Positions 42,092 through 50,639 of a stretch of 64,000 bases of DNA are shown piece by piece. The DNA lies in NCBI RefSeq assembly GCF_002261265.1, contig NZ_NEVK01000003.1, positions 620,001 to 684,000 of the forward strand, in the 5' to 3' direction. Source of the DNA: Bordetella genomosp. 7 (GTDB lineage Bacteria > Pseudomonadota > Gammaproteobacteria > Burkholderiales > Burkholderiaceae_B). Made by a program: the position numbers and the translations under genes. How positions within the stretch are numbered: position 1 is the first letter of the stretch; each line of letters begins with the position of its first letter. The notes beneath the pieces were generated by a model, which worked only from the letters and a program-made list of their open reading frames with translations, was not told the origin of the DNA and made no database searches.

Positions 42092-42865
42092 TCAACGATG
42101 GAATCCGTGCGAGCGCATGACCTGGGCGACTTTCGGCCCTTTCAGATAGAACAGAAACGACCTTGCGGCCATATTGTCTGCGCCGGAACGCAGCAGTACC
42201 GCGTCCAGCCGCAGGGGGTCGTACAGCGAGGTCGGCACGATCCACGCCGACCCGTGCTCGATACGGCTGTTTTTATACACATACGAAAGCGATACGAACC
42301 CCAGCTCCGTGTTTTCGCCGGATACGAAACGACGCGTGTCGGACACGCCGTGCCTTTCCACCAGCTTGCCCGCGATCGACTCGCGCAGCCCCAGCCTTTC
42401 GAGCACTTGCAAGGCCGAGCGACCATAAGGCTGCACATCGGGGCTCAGGATAGACAGGCGCTTGAACTGGTTGGACTTCAAGACTTCGCCCTGCGGGTCG
42501 ACATAACCTTTGTGCGGCGACCATAGCGCCAGCACGCGCGTCGCATAGGTATAGCGGGTGCCGGGCACGGCCTTGCGTGTTGCCTCCAGGCGCGCGGGCA
42601 GCACGTCGTTGCCGGCCACTAGCACATCGTAGCGGGCGCCTTGTTCGATCTCGACGTACAGCTTGCTGGTGGGCGCCACGGTAAGGCGGACTTCATTGCC
42701 CGTCTTGCGCTGGAATTCTTCGGCGACCATGCGGATGGGCGCCGCGACACCGGAGGCCACGGCCACCCGGACTTCGCCAGCGTGCGCAGTCATGCCAAAG
42801 ATGCTGGCAAGCATGGCGGCAATCAAATATTTGAGGCATGCGCTCATAGGGCGCGATTTGACCAT
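42092..42865 (-). CDS. ModA-like periplasmic substrate-binding protein
   Basis: 257 residues from ATG 42865; other in-frame starts are 42922 and 42847. A signal peptide (LKYLIAAMLASIFGMTAHA) precedes EVRVAVASGVAAPIRMVAEEFQRKTGNEVRLTVAPTSKLYVEIEQGARYDVLVAGNDVLPARL, a ModA (molybdate-binding) pattern. No ModBC genes are adjacent, so it is an orphan binding protein. Ligand could be molybdate, tungstate or another oxyanion. The nearby molybdopterin enzyme makes molybdate an attractive but unproven guess. Confidence 0.78.
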   Translation of the reverse strand: MVKSRPMSACLKYLIAAMLASIFGMTAHAGEVRVAVASGVAAPIRMVAEEFQRKTGNEVRLTVAPTSKLYVEIEQGARYDVLVAGNDVLPARLEATRKAVPGTRYTYATRVLALWSPHKGYVDPQGEVLKSNQFKRLSILSPDVQPYGRSALQVLERLGLRESIAGKLVERHGVSDTRRFVSGENTELGFVSLSYVYKNSRIEHGSAWIVPTSLYDPLRLDAVLLRSGADNMAARSFLFYLKGPKVAQVMRSHGFHR

Positions 42866-43010
42866 ATTCCGGCATCCATGCACATCCCGCCCGGCCAGGC
42901 CAATCCTGCGGGAAACGGCCATAACGGTGCGCTATTGGGCCGAATCGGGCGGGCGACAAAAGCGTCAAATCTTTTTTCGCGCTACTGACCCCTCACTCTT
43001 GGAGCATCTC

Positions 43011-43076
43011 ATGAACGAACAGACGTCCGCGCCCGTGCCCATGCGCTGGCCCAGCGATTTTCCGGCCAAGCACTGA
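43011..43076 (+). CDS. Possible small peptide gene (21 residues) upstream of the dehydrogenase genes
   Basis: ATG 43011 with GGAG 6 bases upstream opens a 21-codon frame to TGA 43074-43076, ending PMRWPSDFPAKH. The peptide is rich in proline and has no signal or membrane segment. A GC hairpin (43085-43101) follows. It may be a leader peptide or a real microprotein; PqqA is excluded because the Glu and Tyr pair needed for PQQ is missing. The rest of the 300-base region 42866-43222 shows no other convincing gene. Confidence 0.4.
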   Translation: MNEQTSAPVPMRWPSDFPAKH

Positions 43077-43222
43077 GCCGTTGCACGCGCGGCGCGTGCG
43101 CGTAGGATTTACACGCGCCGGGCAACAAAGGGGCATGCTGCCGCGAAATTCGGTGGATTCCGGGGCAGGCATGCGGTTTGCGCGGGGGCGCGGGTCTTCA
43201 GGCCCACCCGCGAGATGCCGTC

Positions 43223-43960
43223 ATGCCCGATCGTACCGATCCGCCCCGCCGCCTGTTCCTGAAACGCACCATTGCCCTGGTGCCCGCCAGCGCGCTGGCC
43301 ACTAGCGCCGCGCCGGCCGCCGCCGAAAGCCGCCACCCTGAACCGGCGCCCAAGGCGTCCCCCGCCAGTTCGCCAGCCTCGCACTATCAACCCCGATACT
43401 TCAGCGCCAGCGAATGGAAGTTCATCCACGCCGCATGCGACAGGTTGATCCCCGAGGACGATATCGGCCCAGGCGCGCTCAGCCTGCGCGTTCCCGAGTT
43501 CATCGACCGCGAACTCGAGGGCGGATTCGGGCATGCGGCGCGATGGTATATGCAGGGACCGTTCCGGGAAGACGCCCCGCCGGAGCTGGGCTACCAGTCG
43601 CGCCAGACGCCTCGCGAAGTCTATCGGCGCGCCATCGCCGCCATTGACGCCGAGTGCGAGCGTCGCTATGGCCGGCCCTTCGCGCAACTGGATGGGGGCG
43701 CGCAGGACCAGGTGCTCGACGCCTGTTCCACCAACCGGTTCGGGCCTGGGCAAGAGCGGCTGGACCGCTTCTTCAGTTTTCTTTGGCAGAACGTAAAAGA
43801 AGGCTATTTCGCCGATCCCATCCATGGCGGCAACCACGGGATGGGCAGCTGGCAGATGATGGGCTTTACCGGCGCGCGCGCCAGTTACCTCGAATGGGCC
43901 GAGCGGCACAACCAGCCGTATCCGCTGGGGCCGGTCAGCATCACCGGGCAGCGGCTCTGA
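43223..43960 (+). CDS. Gluconate-2-dehydrogenase-type subunit 3 (small subunit)
   Basis: 245 residues. N-terminal RRLFLKRTIALVPASALATSAAPA is a twin-arginine signal. The family core (YFSASEWKFIHAACDRLIPEDDIGPGALSLRVPEFIDRELEG, and YRRAIAAIDAEC, GSWQMMGFTGARASYLEWAE) matches subunit 3 of membrane FAD dehydrogenases, needed to assemble or export the flavoprotein. ATG 43223 gives a complete Tat signal; the frame is open from 43178. The large subunit starts 2 bases after the stop. Confidence 0.9.
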   Translation: MPDRTDPPRRLFLKRTIALVPASALATSAAPAAAESRHPEPAPKASPASSPASHYQPRYFSASEWKFIHAACDRLIPEDDIGPGALSLRVPEFIDRELEGGFGHAARWYMQGPFREDAPPELGYQSRQTPREVYRRAIAAIDAECERRYGRPFAQLDGGAQDQVLDACSTNRFGPGQERLDRFFSFLWQNVKEGYFADPIHGGNHGMGSWQMMGFTGARASYLEWAERHNQPYPLGPVSITGQRL

Positions 43961-43961
43961 T

Positions 43962-45737
43962 ATGGCGCAGCAACGAAAACCTGTCGATGTGGTGCTGGTG
44001 GGATTCGGCTGGACTGGCGCCATCATGGCCAAAGAGCTCACTGATGCCGGGCTGCAAGTGCTGGCGCTGGAACGCGGCGAGCCGCGCGACACCAACCCGG
44101 ACTTTTCCTTTCCGCGCATTGCCGATGAACTGACGTATGCCGTGCGGCATCGGCTTTTCCAGGACTTGTCTCGTGAAACGCTGACAATACGGCACCGCAT
44201 GGACCAGCAGGCGCTGCCGTACCGGCAATTGGGTTCCTTCCTGCCGGGCGACGGCGTGGGCGGCGCGGGCGTGCACTGGAACGGCGTGCATTGGCGAGCC
44301 TATGCCGAAGAGCTGCGCCTGCGCTCGCATATCACGGAACGCTACGGCGCCGGATTCATTCCCCCGGACATGACCATCCAGGACTGGGGCGTGACGTACG
44401 AAGAACTCGAGCCCTTTTACGATCATTTTGAACGGGTGTGCGGCACGTCGGGGCAGGCGGGCAACGTGCAGGGCCGCCTGATCGAGGGCGGCAACCCGTT
44501 CGAAGCGCCGCGCAGCAGCGACTATCCGCTGCCCGCGCTGGATGCCTTGTATGACAGCGCGTTATTCGCGCAGGCGGCCGCAGACCTGGGGTATCACCCG
44601 TTTCCGCGCCCGGCCTCGAATGCGTCCGCCCCCTATACCAATCCGTATGGCGTGCAACTGGGCGAATGCAGCTTCTGCGGCTATTGCGAGCGTTTCGGCT
44701 GCTACAACTATTCGAAGGCATCGCCGCAGTCCACCATACTGCCGGTGCTGGTGCGGCGCGACAACTTCGAGCTGCGCACGCAGTGCTATGTCACGCGGGT
44801 CAACCTGGACAGCGATCGCCGGCAGGCCACCGGCGTTACCTATATCGACGGCACGGGTAATGAAGTCGATCAGCCCGCGCAACTGGTGATCCTGTGCGCT
44901 TACCAACTTCACAACGTGCGGCTGATGCTGCTGTCGGGCATCGGCCAACCCTATGATCCCGTGACCGGTGCGGGCGTGGTGGGCAAGAACTATTCGTACC
45001 AGATCATGGGCAGTGTCGATCTGTTCTATGGCGAGGACAAGATATTCAATCCGTTCATCGGTGCGGGCGGCGCCGGGCACGTCATCGACGACTTCAACGC
45101 CGACAACTTCGATCACGGGCCGCTGGGATTCATAGGCGGCGCCTACATCGGCCCGGGCCGCACCGGCGGGCGTCCGATCCAGCAGCTGACGCTCCCGTCG
45201 GATGCGCCGGCCTGGGGGTCGGGCTGGAAGCGTGCCGTAAAGAATCACTACCTGCACACCATGTCCATCAGTACGCATGGCACTGTCATGTCGTACCGCG
45301 ACTGTTACCTGGATCTGGATCCCACGTACCGCGACGCAATGGGCTTGCCGCTGTTGCGCATGACCTTCGACTGGAAAGACAACGACCTGCGCATGACGCG
45401 CTACGTGACAGAACAGGCTGCCCGCATCGCGCGCCACATGCGCCCGCAGAAAATGGAGGTGTCGTACATTCAGCCTGGCAGCCATTACGATACGCGGCCG
45501 TACCAGACCACGCATAACGTGGGCGGCGCCATCATGGGCAGCGACCCGCGCAGCAGCGCGTTGAACAAGTTCCTGCAGAGCTGGGACGTGCCCAACGTGT
45601 TCGTCATGGGGGCGGGCGCCTTTCCGCAGAACCTGGGGTACAACCCTACCGGCACGGTGGGGGCGCTGGCGTATTTCTCGGCGCACGCCATCCGTACGCA
45701 GTACCTGTGCAATCCCGGGCCCTTGGTGGCGGCATGA
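43962..45737 (+). CDS. GMC-type FAD dehydrogenase, large subunit of a gluconate-dehydrogenase-like complex
   Basis: 591 residues. FAD motif VLVGFGWTGAIMAKELTDAGLQVLALERG at the N-terminus, and a C-terminal TTHNVGGAIMGSDP and GAGAFPQNLGYNPTGTVGALAY block with the active-site His. It has no signal of its own and probably travels with the Tat-signalled small subunit. Oxidises a sugar acid or alcohol in the periplasm, passing electrons to the cytochrome encoded next. Stop overlaps the next ATG (ATGA). Confidence 0.92.
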   Translation: MAQQRKPVDVVLVGFGWTGAIMAKELTDAGLQVLALERGEPRDTNPDFSFPRIADELTYAVRHRLFQDLSRETLTIRHRMDQQALPYRQLGSFLPGDGVGGAGVHWNGVHWRAYAEELRLRSHITERYGAGFIPPDMTIQDWGVTYEELEPFYDHFERVCGTSGQAGNVQGRLIEGGNPFEAPRSSDYPLPALDALYDSALFAQAAADLGYHPFPRPASNASAPYTNPYGVQLGECSFCGYCERFGCYNYSKASPQSTILPVLVRRDNFELRTQCYVTRVNLDSDRRQATGVTYIDGTGNEVDQPAQLVILCAYQLHNVRLMLLSGIGQPYDPVTGAGVVGKNYSYQIMGSVDLFYGEDKIFNPFIGAGGAGHVIDDFNADNFDHGPLGFIGGAYIGPGRTGGRPIQQLTLPSDAPAWGSGWKRAVKNHYLHTMSISTHGTVMSYRDCYLDLDPTYRDAMGLPLLRMTFDWKDNDLRMTRYVTEQAARIARHMRPQKMEVSYIQPGSHYDTRPYQTTHNVGGAIMGSDPRSSALNKFLQSWDVPNVFVMGAGAFPQNLGYNPTGTVGALAYFSAHAIRTQYLCNPGPLVAA

Positions 45738-47104
45738 AGCGCAAAGGCATCCTTATCGCAGGGGCGCTCATTGCGGTGACGGGCGCCGGCGCCTTTGCCG
45801 CATGGCTGTTTCACCCCGAGCCCGGCCCGGCTGCCCCGCATATTGCGCCCGCGTTGCCGCCGTCTATGGGCGCAAGCGCGCCGGTCCAGTCACAGGCCAT
45901 GCTGCTGCGCGGCCAGTATCTGGCGCGTGCGGCCGACTGCGCGGCCTGCCACACCGCCAGGGGAGGCACCCCCTATGCAGGCGGCCTGCGCATGAACACT
46001 CCATTTGGCGCAATCCATTCCACCAACATCACGCCCCATGTGGTGCATGGCATTGGCGCCTATACCTATGAAGAGTTCGACCGTGCCGTGCGGCACGGCA
46101 TACGCCGTGACGGCAAGTATCTTTATCCCGCGATGCCGTATCCGGAATACGCCGGCATTTCCGATGAAGACATGCAGGCGCTGTATGCGTATTTCATGAA
46201 CGGCGTGCAGCCCAGCGCCGAAGCCAATCTCGACAATGCGTTGCCGTGGCCTTTCAGTGTCCGGGCCGGCCTGCGCGCGTGGAACGCGTGGTTCAAGCCC
46301 CCGGCGCCGCCCGCGCCGGATCCCGGCCGCGATCCGGACTGGCGGCGCGGCGCGTACCTGGTGCGCACCCTGGGGCATTGCGGGTCGTGCCATACGCCGC
46401 GCGGCATGTTGGGCCAGCCCAAGGCCATGTCGGAGGAGGACGGCGCCGATTACCTGGGCGGCGCCGTCCTCGACGACTGGTACGCACCCGGCCTGGCACG
46501 GTCGCTGAAAACCGGCGCGCGCACCTGGACGGAGGATGACATCGTCACCTACCTGGAGACGGGCCGCACCGAACACAAGGCGGCGTTCGGTCCCATGAGC
46601 GAGGTCGTGCAGCACAGCACACAATACCTGACCGACGCCGATCGGCGCGCCATCGCGGTTTACCTGCTGTCGCTGCCCGTGCCCGAAGACGACGATAAAG
46701 ACACGGAACGCCTTGCCCAGCCCACGCAGGCATCCAGTGAGCTGGCGAACGCGACGCCGCGCAGCCTGGGTGCGCGCCTGTACCTGGACAACTGCATCGG
46801 CTGCCATCGCGCCGATGGACAAGGCGATCCGCGCACCTTTCCCGCGCTTGCCGGCAATAGCGCAATCATCAGTGACGACGCCACGTCGCTGATCCACATC
46901 ATTCTGGCCGGATCGGCCATGCCGGCCACCGAACGCGCGCCCACGCCGCTGTCCATGCCCGGCTTCGCCTGGCGGCTGAGCGATGCGGAAGTCGCCGAAC
47001 TGGCCAGCTATGTGCGCAGCAACTGGGGCAATGGGGCCAAGCCGGTATCGGCAGACGAAGTGGCCCAGGTGCGACGCAGCACCGGGTTGCCCGGGGCCCG
47101 CTGA
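45734..47104 (+). CDS. Triheme cytochrome c subunit of the FAD dehydrogenase
   Basis: 456 residues. An N-terminal hydrophobic segment (ILIAGALIAVTGAGAFAAWLF) is a signal or anchor. Three heme-c sites: CAACH, CGSCH and CIGCH, in three cytochrome-c domains. It takes electrons from the FAD subunit to ubiquinone, as in gluconate and alcohol dehydrogenases. ATG 45734 overlaps the large-subunit stop. Confidence 0.93.
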   Translation: MKRKGILIAGALIAVTGAGAFAAWLFHPEPGPAAPHIAPALPPSMGASAPVQSQAMLLRGQYLARAADCAACHTARGGTPYAGGLRMNTPFGAIHSTNITPHVVHGIGAYTYEEFDRAVRHGIRRDGKYLYPAMPYPEYAGISDEDMQALYAYFMNGVQPSAEANLDNALPWPFSVRAGLRAWNAWFKPPAPPAPDPGRDPDWRRGAYLVRTLGHCGSCHTPRGMLGQPKAMSEEDGADYLGGAVLDDWYAPGLARSLKTGARTWTEDDIVTYLETGRTEHKAAFGPMSEVVQHSTQYLTDADRRAIAVYLLSLPVPEDDDKDTERLAQPTQASSELANATPRSLGARLYLDNCIGCHRADGQGDPRTFPALAGNSAIISDDATSLIHIILAGSAMPATERAPTPLSMPGFAWRLSDAEVAELASYVRSNWGNGAKPVSADEVAQVRRSTGLPGAR

Positions 47105-47173
47105 AACGTTCGGGCCGTTCCTAATCGCCGCCGTATCTCCAGATCCATCTACGCGTTTATCCCTATATTGTAA

Positions 47174-47192
47174 GTAGCGCGTGACACACTAC
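47174..47192. promoter_or_regulatory. GntR-type operator site 1 upstream of the molybdopterin fusion operon
   Basis: GTAGCGCGTGACACACTAC, a 19-bp near-palindrome with GTAG / CTAC ends. It recurs with one change at 53774-53792, ahead of the GntR gene, and as a variant at 47209-47227. GTGACA inside it looks like a -35 box; a TATATT lies just upstream at 47164-47169. Confidence 0.75.
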
Positions 47193-47208
47193 TATGCAGT
47201 GCAGTTAT

Positions 47209-47227
47209 GTAGCGCGTCACGCATTAC
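47209..47227. promoter_or_regulatory. GntR-type operator site 2, touching the start codon
   Basis: GTAGCGCGTCACGCATTAC, ending one base before ATG 47229. Center-to-center distance to site 1 is 35 bp. Its position over the expected ribosome binding region suggests a short-leader or leaderless message. Confidence 0.7.
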
Positions 47228-47228
47228 A

Positions 47229-50200
47229 ATGGATACAACTCTCTCGATACCCGGGTACTGCACCTTATGCCGGTCGCGCTGCGGCGCGGTGAACCATGTC
47301 GAGCGCGGCCGCTTGGTGGCGGTGACTCCCCTGACAACTCATCCCACGGGGGGCGCGCTATGCGCAAAGGGGCGCGCTGCGCCCGAGATGGTCGGCGGAA
47401 CCGGCCGCTTGCTGCGACCGATGCGGCGCACCAACCCCCGCGGCGCCGCCGATCCCGGCTGGCGCGAAATCAGCTGGACGGATGCGCTGGACGAGATTGC
47501 CGCGCGGCTGGCCGCCGCCCGCGACCAGCACGGAGCCGAGAGCGTCGCCTTCGCCGTTACCACGCCCAGCGGGACCCCCATGGTCGACAGTTTCGAGTGG
47601 GTGGAGCGGTTCATCCGCTTGTTCGGCAGCCCGAACCTCATTTATGCGGTGGAAGTCTGTGGCTGGCACAAGGACTACGCCCACGCGCTGACGTTTGGCC
47701 GAGGCATCGGCGTGCCGGACCTCGAACATACCGAGACCGTGCTGCTGTGGGGCCACAACCCCGCTCGTACCTGGCTGGCCCAGGCGTCGCGCATCGGCGC
47801 GGCGCGGCAGCGCGGAGCCAAGGTCGTGGTGGTTGATCCCCAGCGCGAAGGTTCCGGCCAGCAGGCAGACCTGTGGTTGCGGGTGCGTCCGGGCTCGGAC
47901 GCTGCCCTTGCCTTGGGCGCCATACGCCATTTGTTGCGCTCACAGTGCTTTGACCGCGATTTCGTCGCGCGCTGGACGAACGGGCCGTGCCTGGTCGACC
48001 AGCAGACCGGGGCCCTGCTTCGCGCGCGCGACCTGTGGCCTGATGCGTCGGCGTCGGCACGCGTGGTCATGAGCGATGGCCGTCCCGTCGCCCAGGAGCC
48101 GGGCGCCGACCCGAGTCAGGTTGAACTGTTCGGCGCTTGGCCTGTGCAGGGGCATGACGGCCGCCGCTACGAGTGCGTCACCGTGCTGCAGATGCTGGCC
48201 GCCGCGGTGGACCACTACACCCCGGACACGGTGGCGGCGCTGGCGTGGCTCGACGAGGCCGACATAGCGCGGTTCAACGCGGTGTTCGAGAACTCGCCCC
48301 GCCTGTCATACCACGCGTGGACGGGGGTGGGGCAGCACACCAACGCGACGCAGACCGAACGGGCAATTGCTACGTTGTACGCCCTGACGGGGGCGTGCGA
48401 CCGCCAGGGAGGCAACCTGTGGACAGTGGCGCCTCCTTATCGGGCCGTCAATACCTACGGCGATCTGCTGCCGCCAGGCCAGCGGGCAAAGGCGCTGGGG
48501 CTGGACGAGTTGCCACTTGGGCCGCCGGGCATGGGCTGGATCACCTCGCGCGATTTCGCCCGCGCCGTCCTGCAGCACGATCCTTATCCGGTGCGCACGC
48601 TGATGAGCTTCGGCACGAACCTGCTTGTCTCGCAGGCCGACACCGAGCGAAATCAGCAGGCCTTGCAGGCGCTGGATTTTCACGTGCATGTCGACATGTA
48701 CATGAATCCCACAGCCTCGAACGCCGATATCGTGCTTCCGGCAAGCATGCCGTGGGAGCGCGAAGCGCTGAAGCTGGGCTTCGAGATTACTCAACACGCG
48801 GTTGAACATGTGCAGTTGCGTCCGCGCGCGCTCAACGCAATGGGCGAGTCGCGCGCGGACTACGAAATCGTGCTCGAGTTGGCAAAGCGCCTGGGCCTGC
48901 AAGACGAATTCTTCGGAGGCGACATCGAGGCGTGCTGGAATCACCAGCTCGAACCCCTGGGCATCACGGTACAGACATTGCGGCAGCATCCCGAAGGGAT
49001 GCGATTTCCACAGGCGTTTGCGTACCGGAAATACGAAGCGCCCGTCGCCGGGCAACCGGCCGGTTTCCCTACGCCCGATCGGCGGGTGCAGCTATATTCC
49101 GAAGCCCTGCACCAGATCGGCCAGCCGGCCCTGCCCGCGTACGTCGAACCGGCCGATACGCCGGCGGGCCGTGCTGGCGAGTATCCGCTGGTTCTCACAA
49201 CCGCAAAGAGCGGTTGGTTCGTGCACACCTCGCATCGTTACGTGGCATCGTTGCGGCGTAAATCCCCAGAGCCGCAGGCCACGATCAGCGCGGAACTCGC
49301 CCGGCTGCGGGGGATTGCGGCCGGCGATTGGCTGCGGATAAGCACGCCGTACGGCTCGGCCCGTCTGCGCGCCCGGATCAGCGACGACCTTCATGCAGGC
49401 GTTGTCATCGCCGAGTTTGGCTGGTGGCAGGCCTGCGAGGCCCTGGGACGGACGGGCATGCCCATTCTGGGCCCGCAGTCCAGCAGCATCAACGGTGCGC
49501 TGTCTGATTGCCACCGCGACCCGGTCAGCGGCTCGGTGCCGTTGCGCGCCATCGCCTGCCGGATCGAGCGCGAGCACCGACACCCTGTGGATGGCTGGGC
49601 GGGTGAGCGCGCCTTTCACATAACCCGGAAGCGGATCTTGTCGCAAGACGTGGCCGAATTCCGGCTGTCGCCTTGCGACGGGCAGCCGCTTGCCGATTTT
49701 CTGCCGGGGCAGCACGTCATTGTGTCGCTGCCCGGCACGGGCTTGCGGCGCGCCTATTCGCTCACGGGGCCTGATCGTGCGCCCCCGTATTTTTCTATCG
49801 CGGTGCGCAGGGTGTGCGGCGGGCCGGGGCCGGATGGCCAGGTGTCCACCGCGTTGCACCAGTTGGAAGAGGGCGCGCGTCTCCTGCTGAGCACACCCGC
49901 GGGGGTATTCACGCCGCCCCTGGATACCCGACGCCCCGTCATCCTGATGGCCAGCGGCATCGGCATCACGCCGTTTCGCGGATACCTGAAGGCGCTTGCG
50001 CATCGCGACGTTGCGCCGCCGTCCGTATGGCTGGTGCATGCGTGCCGCGACGGCGCCGCGCACCCTTACGGCGCGGATCTCGTCCGGCTCGCCGCTCGTG
50101 TCGGCACGGTGCGCCTGCACACCGTCTACGCACATCCCGCCGAGGGCGATGTGCTCGGGCGCGACTTCCACCACAGCGGACAACTGGCCTTCGACTGGCT

Positions 50201-50609
50201 GGCTCCAGCGCTGGTCGCGCAGCGGCCGCTGGTCTACCTGTGCGGATCCGACGGGTTCCTGGATCACTGCAGACAAGCGCTGGCGGCGCGCGGCATTCCG
50301 GGGTTCGACATCTTCACCGAAACCTTTCATAGCGAAACGCGCGTGCCGCCCACGCTGCAACCGCAGCCTGTCCAGATCGCCGGCGACGGCCTGCACTACA
50401 GCTGGAAGCCGGCCGACGGTTCCTTGCTGGATGCCGCAGAGCGCGCCGGCGTGCCGCTGCCCAGCGGCTGCCGGGTGGGGCAGTGCGAAAGCTGCGCCAT
50501 GCGCATTGTGTCCGGCCAGGTCGTTCACCTGAGCGGTTTCGATGGTCCCTCTGACATCTGCCTGACCTGCCAGGCAGTGCCGATTACTCCCCTGGTTTTG
50601 CGCAGGTAA
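47229..50609 (+). CDS. Molybdopterin oxidoreductase fused to ferredoxin reductase and plant-type 2Fe-2S domains
   Basis: 1126 residues. N-terminal 4Fe-4S motif (Cys11, 14, 18, 45) and the molybdopterin-bis-PGD body, with Cys144 (VEVCGWHKD) the likely Mo ligand. From about residue 790 a ferredoxin-NAD(P)H reductase module follows (RAYSLTGPD for FAD, GIGITPF for NAD). The C-terminal 2Fe-2S domain has Cys1081, 1086, 1089 and Cys1111 (a further Cys1114). The fusion can wire NAD(P)H to the Mo site in one chain. Substrate is unknown; the co-directional carrier and P5C-dehydrogenase-like genes suggest a small acid or amino-acid derivative. GTG 47181 is an alternative start. Confidence 0.9.
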   Translation: MDTTLSIPGYCTLCRSRCGAVNHVERGRLVAVTPLTTHPTGGALCAKGRAAPEMVGGTGRLLRPMRRTNPRGAADPGWREISWTDALDEIAARLAAARDQHGAESVAFAVTTPSGTPMVDSFEWVERFIRLFGSPNLIYAVEVCGWHKDYAHALTFGRGIGVPDLEHTETVLLWGHNPARTWLAQASRIGAARQRGAKVVVVDPQREGSGQQADLWLRVRPGSDAALALGAIRHLLRSQCFDRDFVARWTNGPCLVDQQTGALLRARDLWPDASASARVVMSDGRPVAQEPGADPSQVELFGAWPVQGHDGRRYECVTVLQMLAAAVDHYTPDTVAALAWLDEADIARFNAVFENSPRLSYHAWTGVGQHTNATQTERAIATLYALTGACDRQGGNLWTVAPPYRAVNTYGDLLPPGQRAKALGLDELPLGPPGMGWITSRDFARAVLQHDPYPVRTLMSFGTNLLVSQADTERNQQALQALDFHVHVDMYMNPTASNADIVLPASMPWEREALKLGFEITQHAVEHVQLRPRALNAMGESRADYEIVLELAKRLGLQDEFFGGDIEACWNHQLEPLGITVQTLRQHPEGMRFPQAFAYRKYEAPVAGQPAGFPTPDRRVQLYSEALHQIGQPALPAYVEPADTPAGRAGEYPLVLTTAKSGWFVHTSHRYVASLRRKSPEPQATISAELARLRGIAAGDWLRISTPYGSARLRARISDDLHAGVVIAEFGWWQACEALGRTGMPILGPQSSSINGALSDCHRDPVSGSVPLRAIACRIEREHRHPVDGWAGERAFHITRKRILSQDVAEFRLSPCDGQPLADFLPGQHVIVSLPGTGLRRAYSLTGPDRAPPYFSIAVRRVCGGPGPDGQVSTALHQLEEGARLLLSTPAGVFTPPLDTRRPVILMASGIGITPFRGYLKALAHRDVAPPSVWLVHACRDGAAHPYGADLVRLAARVGTVRLHTVYAHPAEGDVLGRDFHHSGQLAFDWLAPALVAQRPLVYLCGSDGFLDHCRQALAARGIPGFDIFTETFHSETRVPPTLQPQPVQIAGDGLHYSWKPADGSLLDAAERAGVPLPSGCRVGQCESCAMRIVSGQVVHLSGFDGPSDICLTCQAVPITPLVLRR

Positions 50610-50639
50610 CCCTGTTTCTCCTTCTTATTGGAGCGCACC

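Noticed and set aside
43011-43076. PqqA precursor for PQQ
   Set aside because: The Glu-x3-Tyr pair required for PQQ is missing and no pqq genes are present.
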